Assembly: GCA_020253895.1 (NCBI GenBank)
Contig: JADDKG010000233.1
Span: forward strand, 1-5,460
DNA from: Rubrobacter sp.
Lineage (GTDB): Bacteria; Actinomycetota; Rubrobacteria; Rubrobacterales; Rubrobacteraceae
Reading direction: 5' to 3'
DNA length: 5,460 nucleotides
Positions 1 to 5,460 of the stretch are shown here, piece by piece. The notes beneath the pieces were generated by a model. The model ran no database searches. It saw only the letters and a program-made list of their open reading frames with translations, and was not told the DNA's origin. Numbering within the stretch: the stretch's first letter is position 1; every line of letters starts with the position of its first letter. A program made the position numbers and the translations under genes.

Positions 1-569
1 CACTCGGGCCCCGAGAGCACAACCTGCAGCGCGAAGGCGCAGAAGATCACACCCACCATCGCCGAGACGGCGGCCTCGAGCGGCCTCACCCCCCGCCGCT
101 GCAGGGCCAGCAGCCCGAAGACCGCCACCCCGGTCAGCATCGCGGCAGGCAGCATGGCGAGCCCGAACAAAAGATGCAGCGCCAGCGCCGCCCCCACAAA
201 CTCGGCCAGGTCCGTCGCCATCGCCACCACCTCGGCCTGCAGCCACAACAACACCACCACCGGCCAGGGAAACGCCTCCCGGCACACCTCCGGCAGGTTC
301 CTCCCCGTAGCTATCCCCAGCCGCGCCGACATGGACTGGACCAACACCGCCACCAGGTTGGCGCACACCACGACCCATAGCAGCAGATACCCGTACCGCG
401 CCCCACCCTCCATGTCCGTGGCGAAGTTTCCCGGGTCCACGTACGCCACGGCCGCCACGAACGCCGGCCCTAGAAAAGGCCATACCCGGGCCAGTCCCCG
501 CCTCCGACCCTCAAGCGCCGCCCGCGCCGCTTCGGCTACAGGATCCTCATGCATCTCTGTCCGCTCCAT
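1..569 (-). CDS. mntH: Nramp-family Mn(II) transporter, N-terminal part (cut by window edge)
   Basis: This is the first 189 codons of a proton-coupled divalent metal importer of the Nramp family, an inner-membrane protein that brings Mn(II), and sometimes Fe(II), into the cytoplasm. A short charged N-terminus is followed by TM1 with the family signature VAYVDPGNFATD (residues 41-52). D45 and N48 occupy the positions that bind metal in characterised Nramp proteins. TM2-TM3 contain LVQSMSARLGIATGRNLPEVC, split here as LVQSMSARLG then IATGRNLPEVC, and WLQAEVVAMATDLAEF, all typical of bacterial MntH. The visible part reaches about TM5; the TM6 Met-containing metal site lies off the left edge, since the family is usually around 400 residues or more. 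The start at 569 has no clear ribosome site. An in-frame ATG at 554 (codon 6) has GGAG nine bases upstream and may be the true start. The gene is divergent from mntR and probably repressed by it through the palindrome at 573-590. Confidence 0.94.
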   Translation of the reverse strand, partial: MERTEMHEDPVAEAARAALEGRRRGLARVWPFLGPAFVAAVAYVDPGNFATDMEGGARYGYLLLWVVVCANLVAVLVQSMSARLGIATGRNLPEVCREAFPWPVVVLLWLQAEVVAMATDLAEFVGAALALHLLFGLAMLPAAMLTGVAVFGLLALQRRGVRPLEAAVSAMVGVIFCAFALQVVLSGPE

Positions 570-572
570 AAT

Positions 573-590
573 TTTTAGCTTGTGCTAAAA
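573..590. promoter_or_regulatory. 18-bp inverted repeat, candidate MntR operator
   Basis: The site reads TTTTAGC-TTGT-GCTAAAA, two perfect 7-bp arms around a 4-base centre. It lies 4 bases upstream of the first mntH ATG, in the gap shared with the divergent mntR gene. DtxR/MntR-family repressors bind AT-rich palindromes of about this size with TTAG/CTAA-type arms, and they commonly regulate adjacent mntH genes. The arms have no G/C-rich stem or trailing U-run that would suggest a terminator. The operator role is inferred from symmetry, position and neighbour. Confidence 0.6.
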
Positions 591-604
591 TATATCTCAG
601 TATA
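589..604 (-). promoter_or_regulatory. Candidate -10 region(s) of mntH
   Basis: Two -10-like hexamers face mntH on the minus strand: TATACT (604-599) and TATATT (594-589). From TATACT, transcription would start near 592, placing the palindrome at 573-590 over the first transcribed bases. From TATATT, the -10 itself would touch the palindrome. Either layout suits repression. I see no convincing -35 hexamer at the right spacing for either, so this is a weak call. Confidence 0.3.
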
Positions 605-657
605 CCCAAATTCATGTGCGGGGCAGGTATCTCGAGAAATTTTTTGCATGGTCTAAA

Positions 658-675
658 GGATACCCTGTGCTAAGA
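658..675 (+). promoter_or_regulatory. Degenerate copy of the palindrome, possible MntR autoregulatory site
   Basis: Aligned without gaps to the 573-590 site, this stretch matches at 12 of 18 positions. The right half is well kept (TGTGCTAA, then GA in place of AA) and the left arm is largely lost. It overlaps the likely mntR -10 element at 671-676. A weak second site on the regulator's own promoter would be consistent with autoregulation, but a one-sided match of this size could also be chance. Confidence 0.3.
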
Positions 676-676
676 T
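668..676 (+). promoter_or_regulatory. Likely extended -10 promoter element of mntR
   Basis: TGC-TAAGAT fits the extended -10 pattern TGn plus a TAnnnT hexamer. The best -35-like match, TTGCAT at 644-649, is 21 bases upstream of the hexamer, too far for a standard promoter, so recognition would rely on the extended -10. Transcription would begin at about 682-684, almost at the start codon, giving a leaderless or nearly leaderless message. Confidence 0.42.
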
Positions 677-688
677 GAATCCTTGAGG

Positions 689-1372
689 ATGAACGGAGTC
701 GTTTCAGAGGGCGGCAGCAGGCTCTCGGTTTCCACGGAGGATTACCTGAAGGCGATCTGGGCCGTGGGCCGGGGGGGTTCGGCGTCCACCAAGGAGATCT
801 CCGAGCACCTCTCGGTGGCTCCGGCGTCGGTGACCAACATGCTGGGCCGGCTGCAGGAGATGGGGCTCGTGCGGTACGAGCGCTACCGGGGGGCCTCGCT
901 GACGGAGCGGGGCTACCGGGAGGCGCTGCGGCTGGTGCGGAAGCATCGCCTGATCGAGACCTTCCTCCTGGAGCATCTGGGGTACTCCTGGCAGGAGGTG
1001 CACGAGGAGGCGGAGCGGCTGGAGCACGCGGTCTCGGACCTCTTCACCGAGCGGCTGGCGGAGTACCTGGGGCATCCCGGACGCGACCCGCACGGCGACC
1101 CGATCCCCGCCCCCGACGGCACCATGGAGCGCCAGGAGGCGCGGCCGCTGGCCGAGGCGGCGGCCGGGGAGCGGGTGAGGATCTCCCGGGTCGACCAGAG
1201 CAGCCCCGAGGTGCTGGAGTACTTCGGGGAGCGGGGCCTCGTTCCCGGCCGGAGGCTGCGGGTGACCGAGACCCGCAAGCTCGACGGGGTCATCGCGGTG
1301 GAGGACGAGGAGGGGAACTCCCACACCCTGGGGGCGCCGCTCGCCCGCTCGGTGTTCGTCGAGGCGGACTAG
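689..1372 (+). CDS. mntR: DtxR/MntR-family metal-dependent transcriptional repressor
   Basis: This encodes a 227-residue metal-sensing repressor with the three-part DtxR layout: an N-terminal winged helix (about 14-75, including [20 protein letters not shown]), a metal-binding dimerisation domain (about 76-140) and a C-terminal SH3/FeoA-like domain (about 155-227). Ligand positions are conserved: H86, E90 and H105 for one site, and E109, E112 and H113 with D18 for the other. Diphtheria DtxR has Cys102 and Met10 where this protein has E109 and D18, and acidic residues there are typical of manganese-responsive MntR. Unlike the short B. subtilis MntR, it keeps the third domain. An in-frame stop at 671-673 limits the start to TTG 683 or ATG 689. 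I chose ATG; GAGG directly abuts it and is too close to act as a normal ribosome site. The protein probably represses divergent mntH and perhaps itself. Its stop codon overlaps that of cobU. Confidence 0.93.
   Translation: MNGVVSEGGSRLSVSTEDYLKAIWAVGRGGSASTKEISEHLSVAPASVTNMLGRLQEMGLVRYERYRGASLTERGYREALRLVRKHRLIETFLLEHLGYSWQEVHEEAERLEHAVSDLFTERLAEYLGHPGRDPHGDPIPAPDGTMERQEARPLAEAAAGERVRISRVDQSSPEVLEYFGERGLVPGRRLRVTETRKLDGVIAVEDEEGNSHTLGAPLARSVFVEAD
1369..1372. other. Shared CTAG stop-codon palindrome between convergent genes
   Basis: The mntR stop (TAG, 1370-1372, plus strand) and the cobU stop (TAG, 1371-1369, minus strand) are read from the same four bases. The convergent coding regions therefore overlap by 4 bp with no intergenic space. 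No hairpin-plus-T-run terminator is evident in the flanking coding sequence, so each transcript probably runs into the opposite gene. Confidence 0.9.
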
Positions 1373-1932
1373 GGTCCCTTCACCTGCAGAGGGAGCCCGG
1401 CCACCATGAGGACCACCCTCTGCGCCCGGGCAGCGATCCGCTGGTTGGCCCGCCCCAGCAGGTCCCGGTAGACCCTCCCCAGCCGGCTTTCGGGCACCAC
1501 CCCCCAGCCGACCTCGTTGGAGACCACGACGAGGTGGCAGCCGGACCCCTCCCACCAGCCGAAGAGCCCCGAGAGCTCCTCCTCCACGGCGCGCCCGGAG
1601 GCATCCTCGAGCTCCGGCCCCTCCCCGACGCGGGCGGCCTCATCGAGCAGCGCGTTGGACACCAGCAGGCTCAGGCAGTCGAGGAGGACGACCTCCGGCC
1701 TTTCGGGGTGCTCCCGCAGGCTGAGCCCCACGCCGCGGCGGGCCTCGAGCGTTTCCCAGGAGGGGGGCCTGCGGCGCCGGTGCTCCTCTATCCTGCGCTC
1801 CATCTCCCGGTCCCCACCACCGGCGGTGGCCACGTAGAGCACCCGCTCCCCGAGCCCGGCGGCCAGCCGCTCGGCGTGGCGGCTCTTGCCGCTGCGGGCC
1901 CCCCCGGTGATAAAGAAGATCCGGCCGCTCAC
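1369..1932 (-). CDS. cobU: Bifunctional adenosylcobinamide kinase / adenosylcobinamide-phosphate guanylyltransferase
   Basis: This 187-residue cytoplasmic enzyme phosphorylates adenosylcobinamide, then transfers GMP from GTP to give adenosylcobinamide-GDP, the substrate of CobS. The P-loop is GGARSGKS (10-17). The [18 protein letters not shown] block (35-52) carries H51, at the position of the histidine that is guanylylated in Salmonella CobU, followed by [11 protein letters not shown]. The Walker-B-like stretch is [16 protein letters not shown]. The C-terminal part has [20 protein letters not shown] and [19 protein letters not shown], both hallmark CobU segments. The length matches the family (about 180 residues). 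The GTG start at 1932 overlaps the preceding phosphatase stop as GTGA, with a weak GGGGTG ribosome site six bases upstream. A second in-frame GTG at 1941 is less likely because nothing like a ribosome site precedes it. It is the last gene of the operon. Confidence 0.96.
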   Translation of the reverse strand: MSGRIFFITGGARSGKSRHAERLAAGLGERVLYVATAGGGDREMERRIEEHRRRRPPSWETLEARRGVGLSLREHPERPEVVLLDCLSLLVSNALLDEAARVGEGPELEDASGRAVEEELSGLFGWWEGSGCHLVVVSNEVGWGVVPESRLGRVYRDLLGRANQRIAARAQRVVLMVAGLPLQVKGP

Positions 1933-2540
1933 CGGGGACACCCCAGGTGGGAGAGGTCGTTCATCCCGGCGAGCACCGGCACCGGTCCCCAGTCCACCGT
2001 TGTGATCCCGCAGTGGTCCAGGCGCAGCCGGGGGTGGTTCTCGGGCGGCATCCCGAGGAGGTGGCACAGGAGGAGCCGCAGCGTCCCCCCGTGCGAGATG
2101 AGGGCGGCGGTGCCCGCGGGGCACCGCCCGCGGACCTCCTCCAGGACCTCCCGGGCCCTCCGGAGGCACCCAGCGGCGCTCTCGCCGCCCGGCGGGGCGG
2201 TGCCAAAAGGGTCCGCGAGCCAGCGCCGGTAGCGCCCCGGGTCGCGGCGCAGGATCTCCCGGTGCGAGAGGCCCTCCCAATCCCCGAAGCAGAGCTCCCG
2301 CAGACCCCTCCGGAGGCGCGGCGGCACCCCGAGGCGGGAGGAGACCTCGCGGGCCGTCTGGGAGGCGCGCAGAAGGTCGCTGCTGTAGAGGGCCTCCACG
2401 CCCTCCGTCGCGAGCCTCTCCGCGAGAAGCCGCGCCTCCCGCAGCCCCCTCTCCCCGAGAGGCGCGTCGCTCCAGCCCCGGTAGCGAGGCTCCCCCTCCG
2501 GCCAGTCCGCCGGGGCGTGGCGGACGAGCAGGAGCCTCAC
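1929..2540 (-). CDS. cobC: Alpha-ribazole phosphatase (histidine phosphatase superfamily)
   Basis: This 203-residue protein of the phosphoglycerate-mutase-like superfamily very likely removes the 5'-phosphate from alpha-ribazole phosphate or from adenosylcobalamin 5'-phosphate, the last step of nucleotide loop assembly. The N-terminal [10 protein letters not shown] holds R7 and H8, the phospho-accepting histidine; the usual RHG is RHA here. It is followed by [18 protein letters not shown] (19-36), [12 protein letters not shown] with R58, [17 protein letters not shown] with E82 as likely acid, and [12 protein letters not shown] with the second catalytic H150. The superfamily is broad, so the assignment to B12 depends on the strong family-like pattern plus its place between two cobalamin genes. 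GTG at 2540 overlaps the upstream stop as GTGA and has GGAGG four bases before it. The name follows Salmonella; the unrelated Pseudomonas CobC is the decarboxylase next door. Confidence 0.92.
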   Translation of the reverse strand: MRLLLVRHAPADWPEGEPRYRGWSDAPLGERGLREARLLAERLATEGVEALYSSDLLRASQTAREVSSRLGVPPRLRRGLRELCFGDWEGLSHREILRRDPGRYRRWLADPFGTAPPGGESAAGCLRRAREVLEEVRGRCPAGTAALISHGGTLRLLLCHLLGMPPENHPRLRLDHCGITTVDWGPVPVLAGMNDLSHLGCPR

Positions 2541-3640
2541 CGCACCTCCCCGAGCGCCCCGAGCAGGCGGGCGTTCTCCTCCGGGCGGCGGACGGCGACG
2601 CGGATGTGGGCGGGGAGCCCGAAGGAGACGCAGTCGCGCACCTGCACACCCCGCTCCAGCAGGGCGTCCCGGGTCCTCCTGCCGCTCCCGGTCTCGACGA
2701 GCAGGAAGTTAGCCCTCCCGGGCACGACGGCGAGGCCCAGCCGGGCGAGCCCGTCCGCGAGGAGCCGCGCATTGCGGGCCAGGAGGCGCCTGCAGCGGGA
2801 GAGGTGCTCCCCGGCCGCGGGGGAGAGCGCGGCCACCCCGGCGGCCTGCGCCGGGGCGCTCACGCTCCACGGCGGGCGGACGGCCTCCAGGAGCCGCACT
2901 ACCTCCGGGCGGGCCAGGGCGTAGCCGAGCCTGAGGCCCGCCAGGGCGTGGGCCTTGGTCATCGAGCGCAGCAGGACGAGGCTGCCCCCCTCCAGGAGGC
3001 CGGTGAGGTCCTCCGCCTCACCGCGGAGCACCAGCTCCCGGTAGGCCTCGTCCACCACAAGGAGCCCCCCCGCCTCCTCCGCGGCCTCCAGCAGGCGGCG
3101 GATGTCGCGGCTGGGGAGCAGCTCGCCGGTGGGGTTGTTCGGGTTGCAGAGCCACACCACCCGGGGCCTCTCCCGGAGGATGGTCTCCAGAAGCCCCTCG
3201 AGCCCGAGGGAGACGCTCCCGCCCCGCACCTCCCGGTCCCACCGCAGCATGCGGGCCCCGCACAGCCGGCTGGCCCGCTCGTACTCGCCGAAGGTGGGGC
3301 CGACCACGAGGGCGGCGTCGCCCGGGGAGAGGTAGAGGCGGGCGAGAAGGTCTATAAGCTCGGCGGAGCCGTTGCCGGGTGCGATCCAGGAGACCCCGAG
3401 CCCGAGGTGTCCGGAGAGGGCCCGCCGCAGCCCGAGGCACGCCCGGTCCGGGTAGCGGGAGACGTCCGCCCGCCGGGCGGCCTCCAGCACGGCCGGGGCG
3501 GGGCCGTAGGGGTTTATGCTGGCGCTGAAGTCCACCACCTCGCGGGGGTCCAGCCCCCGCCGCTCGAGCTCGCCGGGATCCAGGGCCCCGTGGGCCACCG
3601 GGGAGAGGCCCTCGAGAGACGGGTTCGGCCGCACCCTCAC
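2537..3640 (-). CDS. cobD: L-threonine-O-3-phosphate decarboxylase (PLP-dependent, aminotransferase fold)
   Basis: This 367-residue PLP enzyme of aminotransferase class I/II fold decarboxylates L-threonine phosphate to (R)-1-amino-2-propanol phosphate, the linker that CbiB attaches to cobyric acid. The N-terminus has the CobD-like PVAHGA...[15 protein letters not shown]. Further motifs are [23 protein letters not shown] (165-177), VVDEAY with D197 for the PLP ring nitrogen, and the Schiff-base motif [18 protein letters not shown] with K229. R347 in HIRVAVR is the likely carboxylate/phosphate-binding arginine. Histidinol-phosphate aminotransferase is the close alternative; the [12 protein letters not shown]-terminus and the operon favour CobD. 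The GTG at 3640 overlaps the cbiB stop as GTGA and has GGAGG five bases upstream. The open frame continues to 3712 but lies inside cbiB. In Pseudomonas naming this enzyme is CobC. No threonine kinase to supply its substrate is visible here. Confidence 0.92.
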   Translation of the reverse strand: MRVRPNPSLEGLSPVAHGALDPGELERRGLDPREVVDFSASINPYGPAPAVLEAARRADVSRYPDRACLGLRRALSGHLGLGVSWIAPGNGSAELIDLLARLYLSPGDAALVVGPTFGEYERASRLCGARMLRWDREVRGGSVSLGLEGLLETILRERPRVVWLCNPNNPTGELLPSRDIRRLLEAAEEAGGLLVVDEAYRELVLRGEAEDLTGLLEGGSLVLLRSMTKAHALAGLRLGYALARPEVVRLLEAVRPPWSVSAPAQAAGVAALSPAAGEHLSRCRRLLARNARLLADGLARLGLAVVPGRANFLLVETGSGRRTRDALLERGVQVRDCVSFGLPAHIRVAVRRPEENARLLGALGEVR

Positions 3641-4542
3641 CCTCGCCTCCCTCCCCGCAGACGGCAGACGAGGAGCGCGCCGAGGGCGCCGAGGGCCGCC
3701 GCGCGGCGGCACAGCGGCAACGCCCGCCGGATGTCCTCCGGCTCCGGCTTGCGGCCCGAGCCCACGGCGTAGTGGCCCGCCTTGCGGAGCACGAGCCCCA
3801 TGGAGCCCGAGGCGGCGGCTATGGGCCAGCCGGCGTTGGGGCTCTCGGTCTTGCGGTGCTCCCGGAGGGCGGCCCGCAGCGCCTCTTCTGCCCGCCTCCC
3901 GGAGGCCGCCGCGAGGAGCAGGGCGGTGAGCCGGGCCGGGACGAGGTTCAGAAGGTCGTCCAGCCGCGCCGCGGCCTTACCCAGCAGCTCGTAACGGCCC
4001 CGGTAGCCGACCATGGCGTCGGCGGTGTTCGCCCCCCGGTGGAGGGCGGCGGCCGGGAGCCCGCCCGCGGCGTAGAACAGCAGCGGGGCGACCAGCCCGT
4101 CGCCCAGGTTCTCGGCGAGCGACTCCACCGCGGCGGCGGCCACGAGCGGGGCGTCGAGCCCGGAGCGGTCGCGGCTCACCAGCGAGCGCAGCGCCTCCCG
4201 CGCCGCCTCAAGGTCCCCGGCCTCGAGCGGGCGGGCCACCCCGAGGGCGGCCTCCTCCAGCGCCCGGTAGGAGAGGCAGCACTTGAGCAGGGAGGCCTCG
4301 ACGAGGAGGCGGGGGAGGGGGAGCCGGAGCGCGGCGGCGGAGGCGAGCGCGGGGAGCAGGGAGGCGGAGGCGGCGATCAAGGCCCCCCACAGGAGCTCGG
4401 CCCGGGCCCCGGCCGGGGCCCTCCGCTCGAGCAGCGCGACGAGGCGACCGACCCACACCACCGGGTGCGCCCGCTGCGGGGGCTCCCCGAGGGCGAGGTC
4501 CAGCGCCAGGGCCAGAAGGAGGGCCCGCGGGTCCGGCCTCAC
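3637..4542 (-). CDS. cbiB: Adenosylcobinamide-phosphate synthase, integral membrane
   Basis: This 301-residue membrane enzyme couples adenosylcobyric acid to aminopropanol phosphate (or aminopropanol) in an ATP-dependent amide-forming step, giving adenosylcobinamide (phosphate). Family motifs appear in order: LDLALGEPPQRAHPVVWVG (14-32), SRDRSGLDAPLVAAAAVESL (123-142), AENLGDGLVAPLLFYAAGGL (143-162), ANTADAMVGYRGRYELLG (171-188), ARLDDLLNLVPARLTALLL (192-210), KTESPNAGWPIAAASGSMG (231-249) and GHYAVG (256-261). Several Ala/Leu-rich segments are likely membrane helices. GTG at 4542 overlaps the cobS stop as GTGA, with weak GGGGTG six bases upstream; GTG at 4551 is a possible alternative start adding three residues. 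The frame stays open up to 5319, but the extra part is a GC-driven shadow of cobS with no family resemblance. Pseudomonas naming calls this CobD. Confidence 0.95.
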   Translation of the reverse strand: MRPDPRALLLALALDLALGEPPQRAHPVVWVGRLVALLERRAPAGARAELLWGALIAASASLLPALASAAALRLPLPRLLVEASLLKCCLSYRALEEAALGVARPLEAGDLEAAREALRSLVSRDRSGLDAPLVAAAAVESLAENLGDGLVAPLLFYAAGGLPAAALHRGANTADAMVGYRGRYELLGKAAARLDDLLNLVPARLTALLLAAASGRRAEEALRAALREHRKTESPNAGWPIAAASGSMGLVLRKAGHYAVGSGRKPEPEDIRRALPLCRRAAALGALGALLVCRLRGGRRG

Positions 4543-5312
4543 CGGCAGCACCCCGCGGCGAACGCGGCCAGGGCGCCGGCCTCCGCCAGCTCCCCCAAGG
4601 CCCCGTAGACGTCCCCGGTGAGCCCGGGGAGCCGGCGGAGCGCGAGGGCCGCGAAGGCGCAGGCGGGGGCGAGCCCGGCGGCGAGGACCGCGGCGCCCGC
4701 CACGGCCCCCTGCAGGGAAAAGAGGGCGGCGAGGAGGGCGAGCATCCAGCCCGAGGCGAAGAAGCGCTGCGCCCGGCCAGCCTCGAGCCGGAAGCTTCCT
4801 CCCAGGCTCCGTCCTTTCCGCCCGTAGGGGAGGAGGATAGCCGCCGCGGCCATCGCCCACCTCCCGAGGGCCGGGACGAAGAGGAGGGCGAGGACGAGGG
4901 AGCCCGCGCCGCCCCCGGAGAGCGAGAGGAGCGCCCCGTACTTCACCAGCAAAACGCACACCGCCCCGAGCACCCCGAAGGCCCCGGGATGGGGGTCGGA
5001 CATAACCTCGAGCCGCCCGGCGGGGCTTTTGGCCGCGAACAGCCCGTCGCAGGCGTCCATGAGCCCGTCCAGGTGCAGCCCCCCGGTCAGGAGCGCCCAC
5101 AGCCCCACCACCAGCGCCGCCGAGACCGGAGCGGGGAAGAGGGCGCCGGCCGCGAGCGAGCCCCCCGCAAGCAGCGCGCCGAGCAGAAGCCCCACGGCCG
5201 GGAACCAACCGAAGGAGCGCCCGAAGGCCCCGGGACTGCCCCGCGGGGAGCGGGGGAGCGGGAGCACCGTGAGAAACCCCAGGGCGCAGGCAAAGTCCTC
5301 CAGGAACCTCAC
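4539..5312 (-). CDS. cobS: Adenosylcobinamide-GDP ribazoletransferase (cobalamin synthase), integral membrane
   Basis: This 257-residue polytopic membrane enzyme joins adenosylcobinamide-GDP to alpha-ribazole (or its phosphate), releasing GMP and completing the cobamide. The N-terminus [11 protein letters not shown] (10-20) is the usual opening of the family. The core motif [16 protein letters not shown] (77-92) supplies D82, D86 and D89, probably Mg(II)-binding as in CDP-alcohol-phosphotransferase-like enzymes, followed by [16 protein letters not shown] (101-116) with D106. Most relatives have a DSRIG-like segment where this one has DPHPG. Later motifs are [20 protein letters not shown] and [18 protein letters not shown] near residues 231-247. 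The length is close to the family (about 250). GTG at 5312 overlaps the cobT stop as GTGA and has a full AGGAGG nine bases upstream (5327-5322). Confidence 0.96.
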   Translation of the reverse strand: MRFLEDFACALGFLTVLPLPRSPRGSPGAFGRSFGWFPAVGLLLGALLAGGSLAAGALFPAPVSAALVVGLWALLTGGLHLDGLMDACDGLFAAKSPAGRLEVMSDPHPGAFGVLGAVCVLLVKYGALLSLSGGGAGSLVLALLFVPALGRWAMAAAAILLPYGRKGRSLGGSFRLEAGRAQRFFASGWMLALLAALFSLQGAVAGAAVLAAGLAPACAFAALALRRLPGLTGDVYGALGELAEAGALAAFAAGCCR

Positions 5313-5460
5313 CCCTCACCCCCTCCTATCCCGGCCTCCTCGAAGGTGGCCATCTCCGAGAGGACGCGGGAGGCGGCCTGCACCAGCGGGACGGCGAGGA
5401 GCCCCCCGGTCCCCTCCCCGAGCCGCATCCTGAGGTCCAGCAGGGGGTCCAGCCCGAGGA
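5309..5460 (-). CDS. cobT: Nicotinate-nucleotide--dimethylbenzimidazole phosphoribosyltransferase, C-terminal fragment
   Basis: Only the last 49 codons lie in the window; the gene continues past the right edge, so it is cut by the window and not shown to be broken. The enzyme transfers phosphoribose from nicotinate mononucleotide to dimethylbenzimidazole to make alpha-ribazole phosphate, one of the two branches that meet at CobS. The visible sequence is the characteristic CobT C-terminus: [18 protein letters not shown], then [20 protein letters not shown] and [10 protein letters not shown]. The Glu in RLGEGTG is at the position of the catalytic base identified in Salmonella CobT (Glu317). Its stop at 5311-5309 overlaps the cobS GTG start. 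It is the most upstream operon gene seen, so the promoter and any cobalamin riboswitch would be at or beyond its missing 5' end. Confidence 0.93.
   Translation of the reverse strand, partial: LGLDPLLDLRMRLGEGTGGLLAVPLVQAASRVLSEMATFEEAGIGGGEG
5322..5327 (-). promoter_or_regulatory. Strong ribosome-binding site of cobS inside the end of cobT
   Basis: AGGAGG on the minus strand, nine bases before the cobS GTG and inside the cobT coding sequence. It supports the 5312 start. It is the best ribosome site of the five overlapping junctions: cbiB and cobU have only GGGGTG six bases upstream, while cobD and cobC have GGAGG at 5 and 4 bases. Confidence 0.7.

Noticed and set aside
154..588. A plus-strand open frame of 144 codons over mntH.
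   Set aside because: It is antisense to clearly conserved Nramp sequence, has a Ser/Thr/Ala-rich low-complexity product and no recognisable motif.
573..590. The palindrome as an intrinsic terminator.
   Set aside because: The arms are AT-rich and weak, the site lies at gene starts rather than ends, and no gene terminates there.
630..637. Short palindrome TCTCGAGA in the mntH-mntR gap.
   Set aside because: An 8-base self-complementary run is expected often by chance and has no second copy or positional support here.
704..1555. A minus-strand open frame opposite mntR that continues into the cobU region.
   Set aside because: The plus-strand frame encodes an intact MntR with all metal ligands; the antisense product has no family features.
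1..1932. A functional link between manganese regulation and B12 synthesis because the loci are adjacent.
   Set aside because: The loci are convergent, have no shared promoter region, and no MntR-like palindrome was seen near the cob genes. Adjacency alone is not evidence.
1369..2772. A 467-residue open frame running from inside the decarboxylase gene into cobU.
   Set aside because: CobU similarity begins only at the GTG at 1932; the upstream part is an out-of-frame shadow of cobC and cobD.
2606..3772. A long plus-strand open frame (388 codons) opposite cobD and cbiB.
   Set aside because: It is a GC-driven antisense shadow with Gly/Pro/Glu-rich composition; the minus-strand genes explain the region fully.
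3637..5319. A single 560-residue open frame that would fuse cbiB to a long N-terminal extension across cobS.
   Set aside because: Only the part from 4542 onward resembles a protein family (CbiB). The extension is Arg/Gly/Pro-rich and lies over cobS, whose own frame is clearly conserved. Stop codons are simply rare at this GC content.

Overview
The window is a very GC-rich piece of bacterial chromosome with dense gene packing, mostly GTG start codons and frequent AGG arginine codons. This fits a high-GC actinobacterium; a Rubrobacter-like lineage is my best guess, made from sequence style and gene content only and not proven. Every gene belongs to a known family. I found no mobile element, CRISPR array, RNA gene or unknown defence-like system.

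Region 1 (1-1372) is a manganese homeostasis pair transcribed divergently. On the minus strand is the N-terminal part of an Nramp-type Mn(II) importer (mntH), cut by the left edge. On the plus strand is a complete DtxR/MntR-family metal-dependent repressor (mntR), whose metal ligands are of the manganese type. The 119-base, locally AT-rich gap between them (570-688) holds an 18-bp inverted repeat (573-590) beside the mntH start. A degenerate partial copy (658-675) lies on the likely mntR promoter. The simple model is that MntR with bound Mn(II) shuts off mntH and tunes its own expression.

Region 2 (1369-5460) is a tightly packed minus-strand operon for the late, nucleotide-loop-assembly part of cobalamin (vitamin B12) synthesis. 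In transcription order it is cobT (only the C-terminus is in the window), cobS, cbiB, the threonine-phosphate decarboxylase (cobD in Salmonella naming), the alpha-ribazole phosphatase (cobC) and cobU. Together they would act as follows: CobD makes aminopropanol phosphate; CbiB joins it to adenosylcobyric acid; CobU phosphorylates and then GMP-activates the product; CobT makes alpha-ribazole phosphate; CobS joins the two halves in the membrane; and CobC removes the phosphate. All five junctions are the same 4-base GTGA overlap, so all five downstream genes start with GTG, which suggests translational coupling along the whole operon. The operon promoter, and any cobalamin riboswitch, would lie beyond the right edge.

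The two regions meet tail to tail. The stop codons of mntR and cobU share the palindrome CTAG (1369-1372), which leaves no room for an intergenic terminator. There is no gene-free stretch longer than 300 bases.
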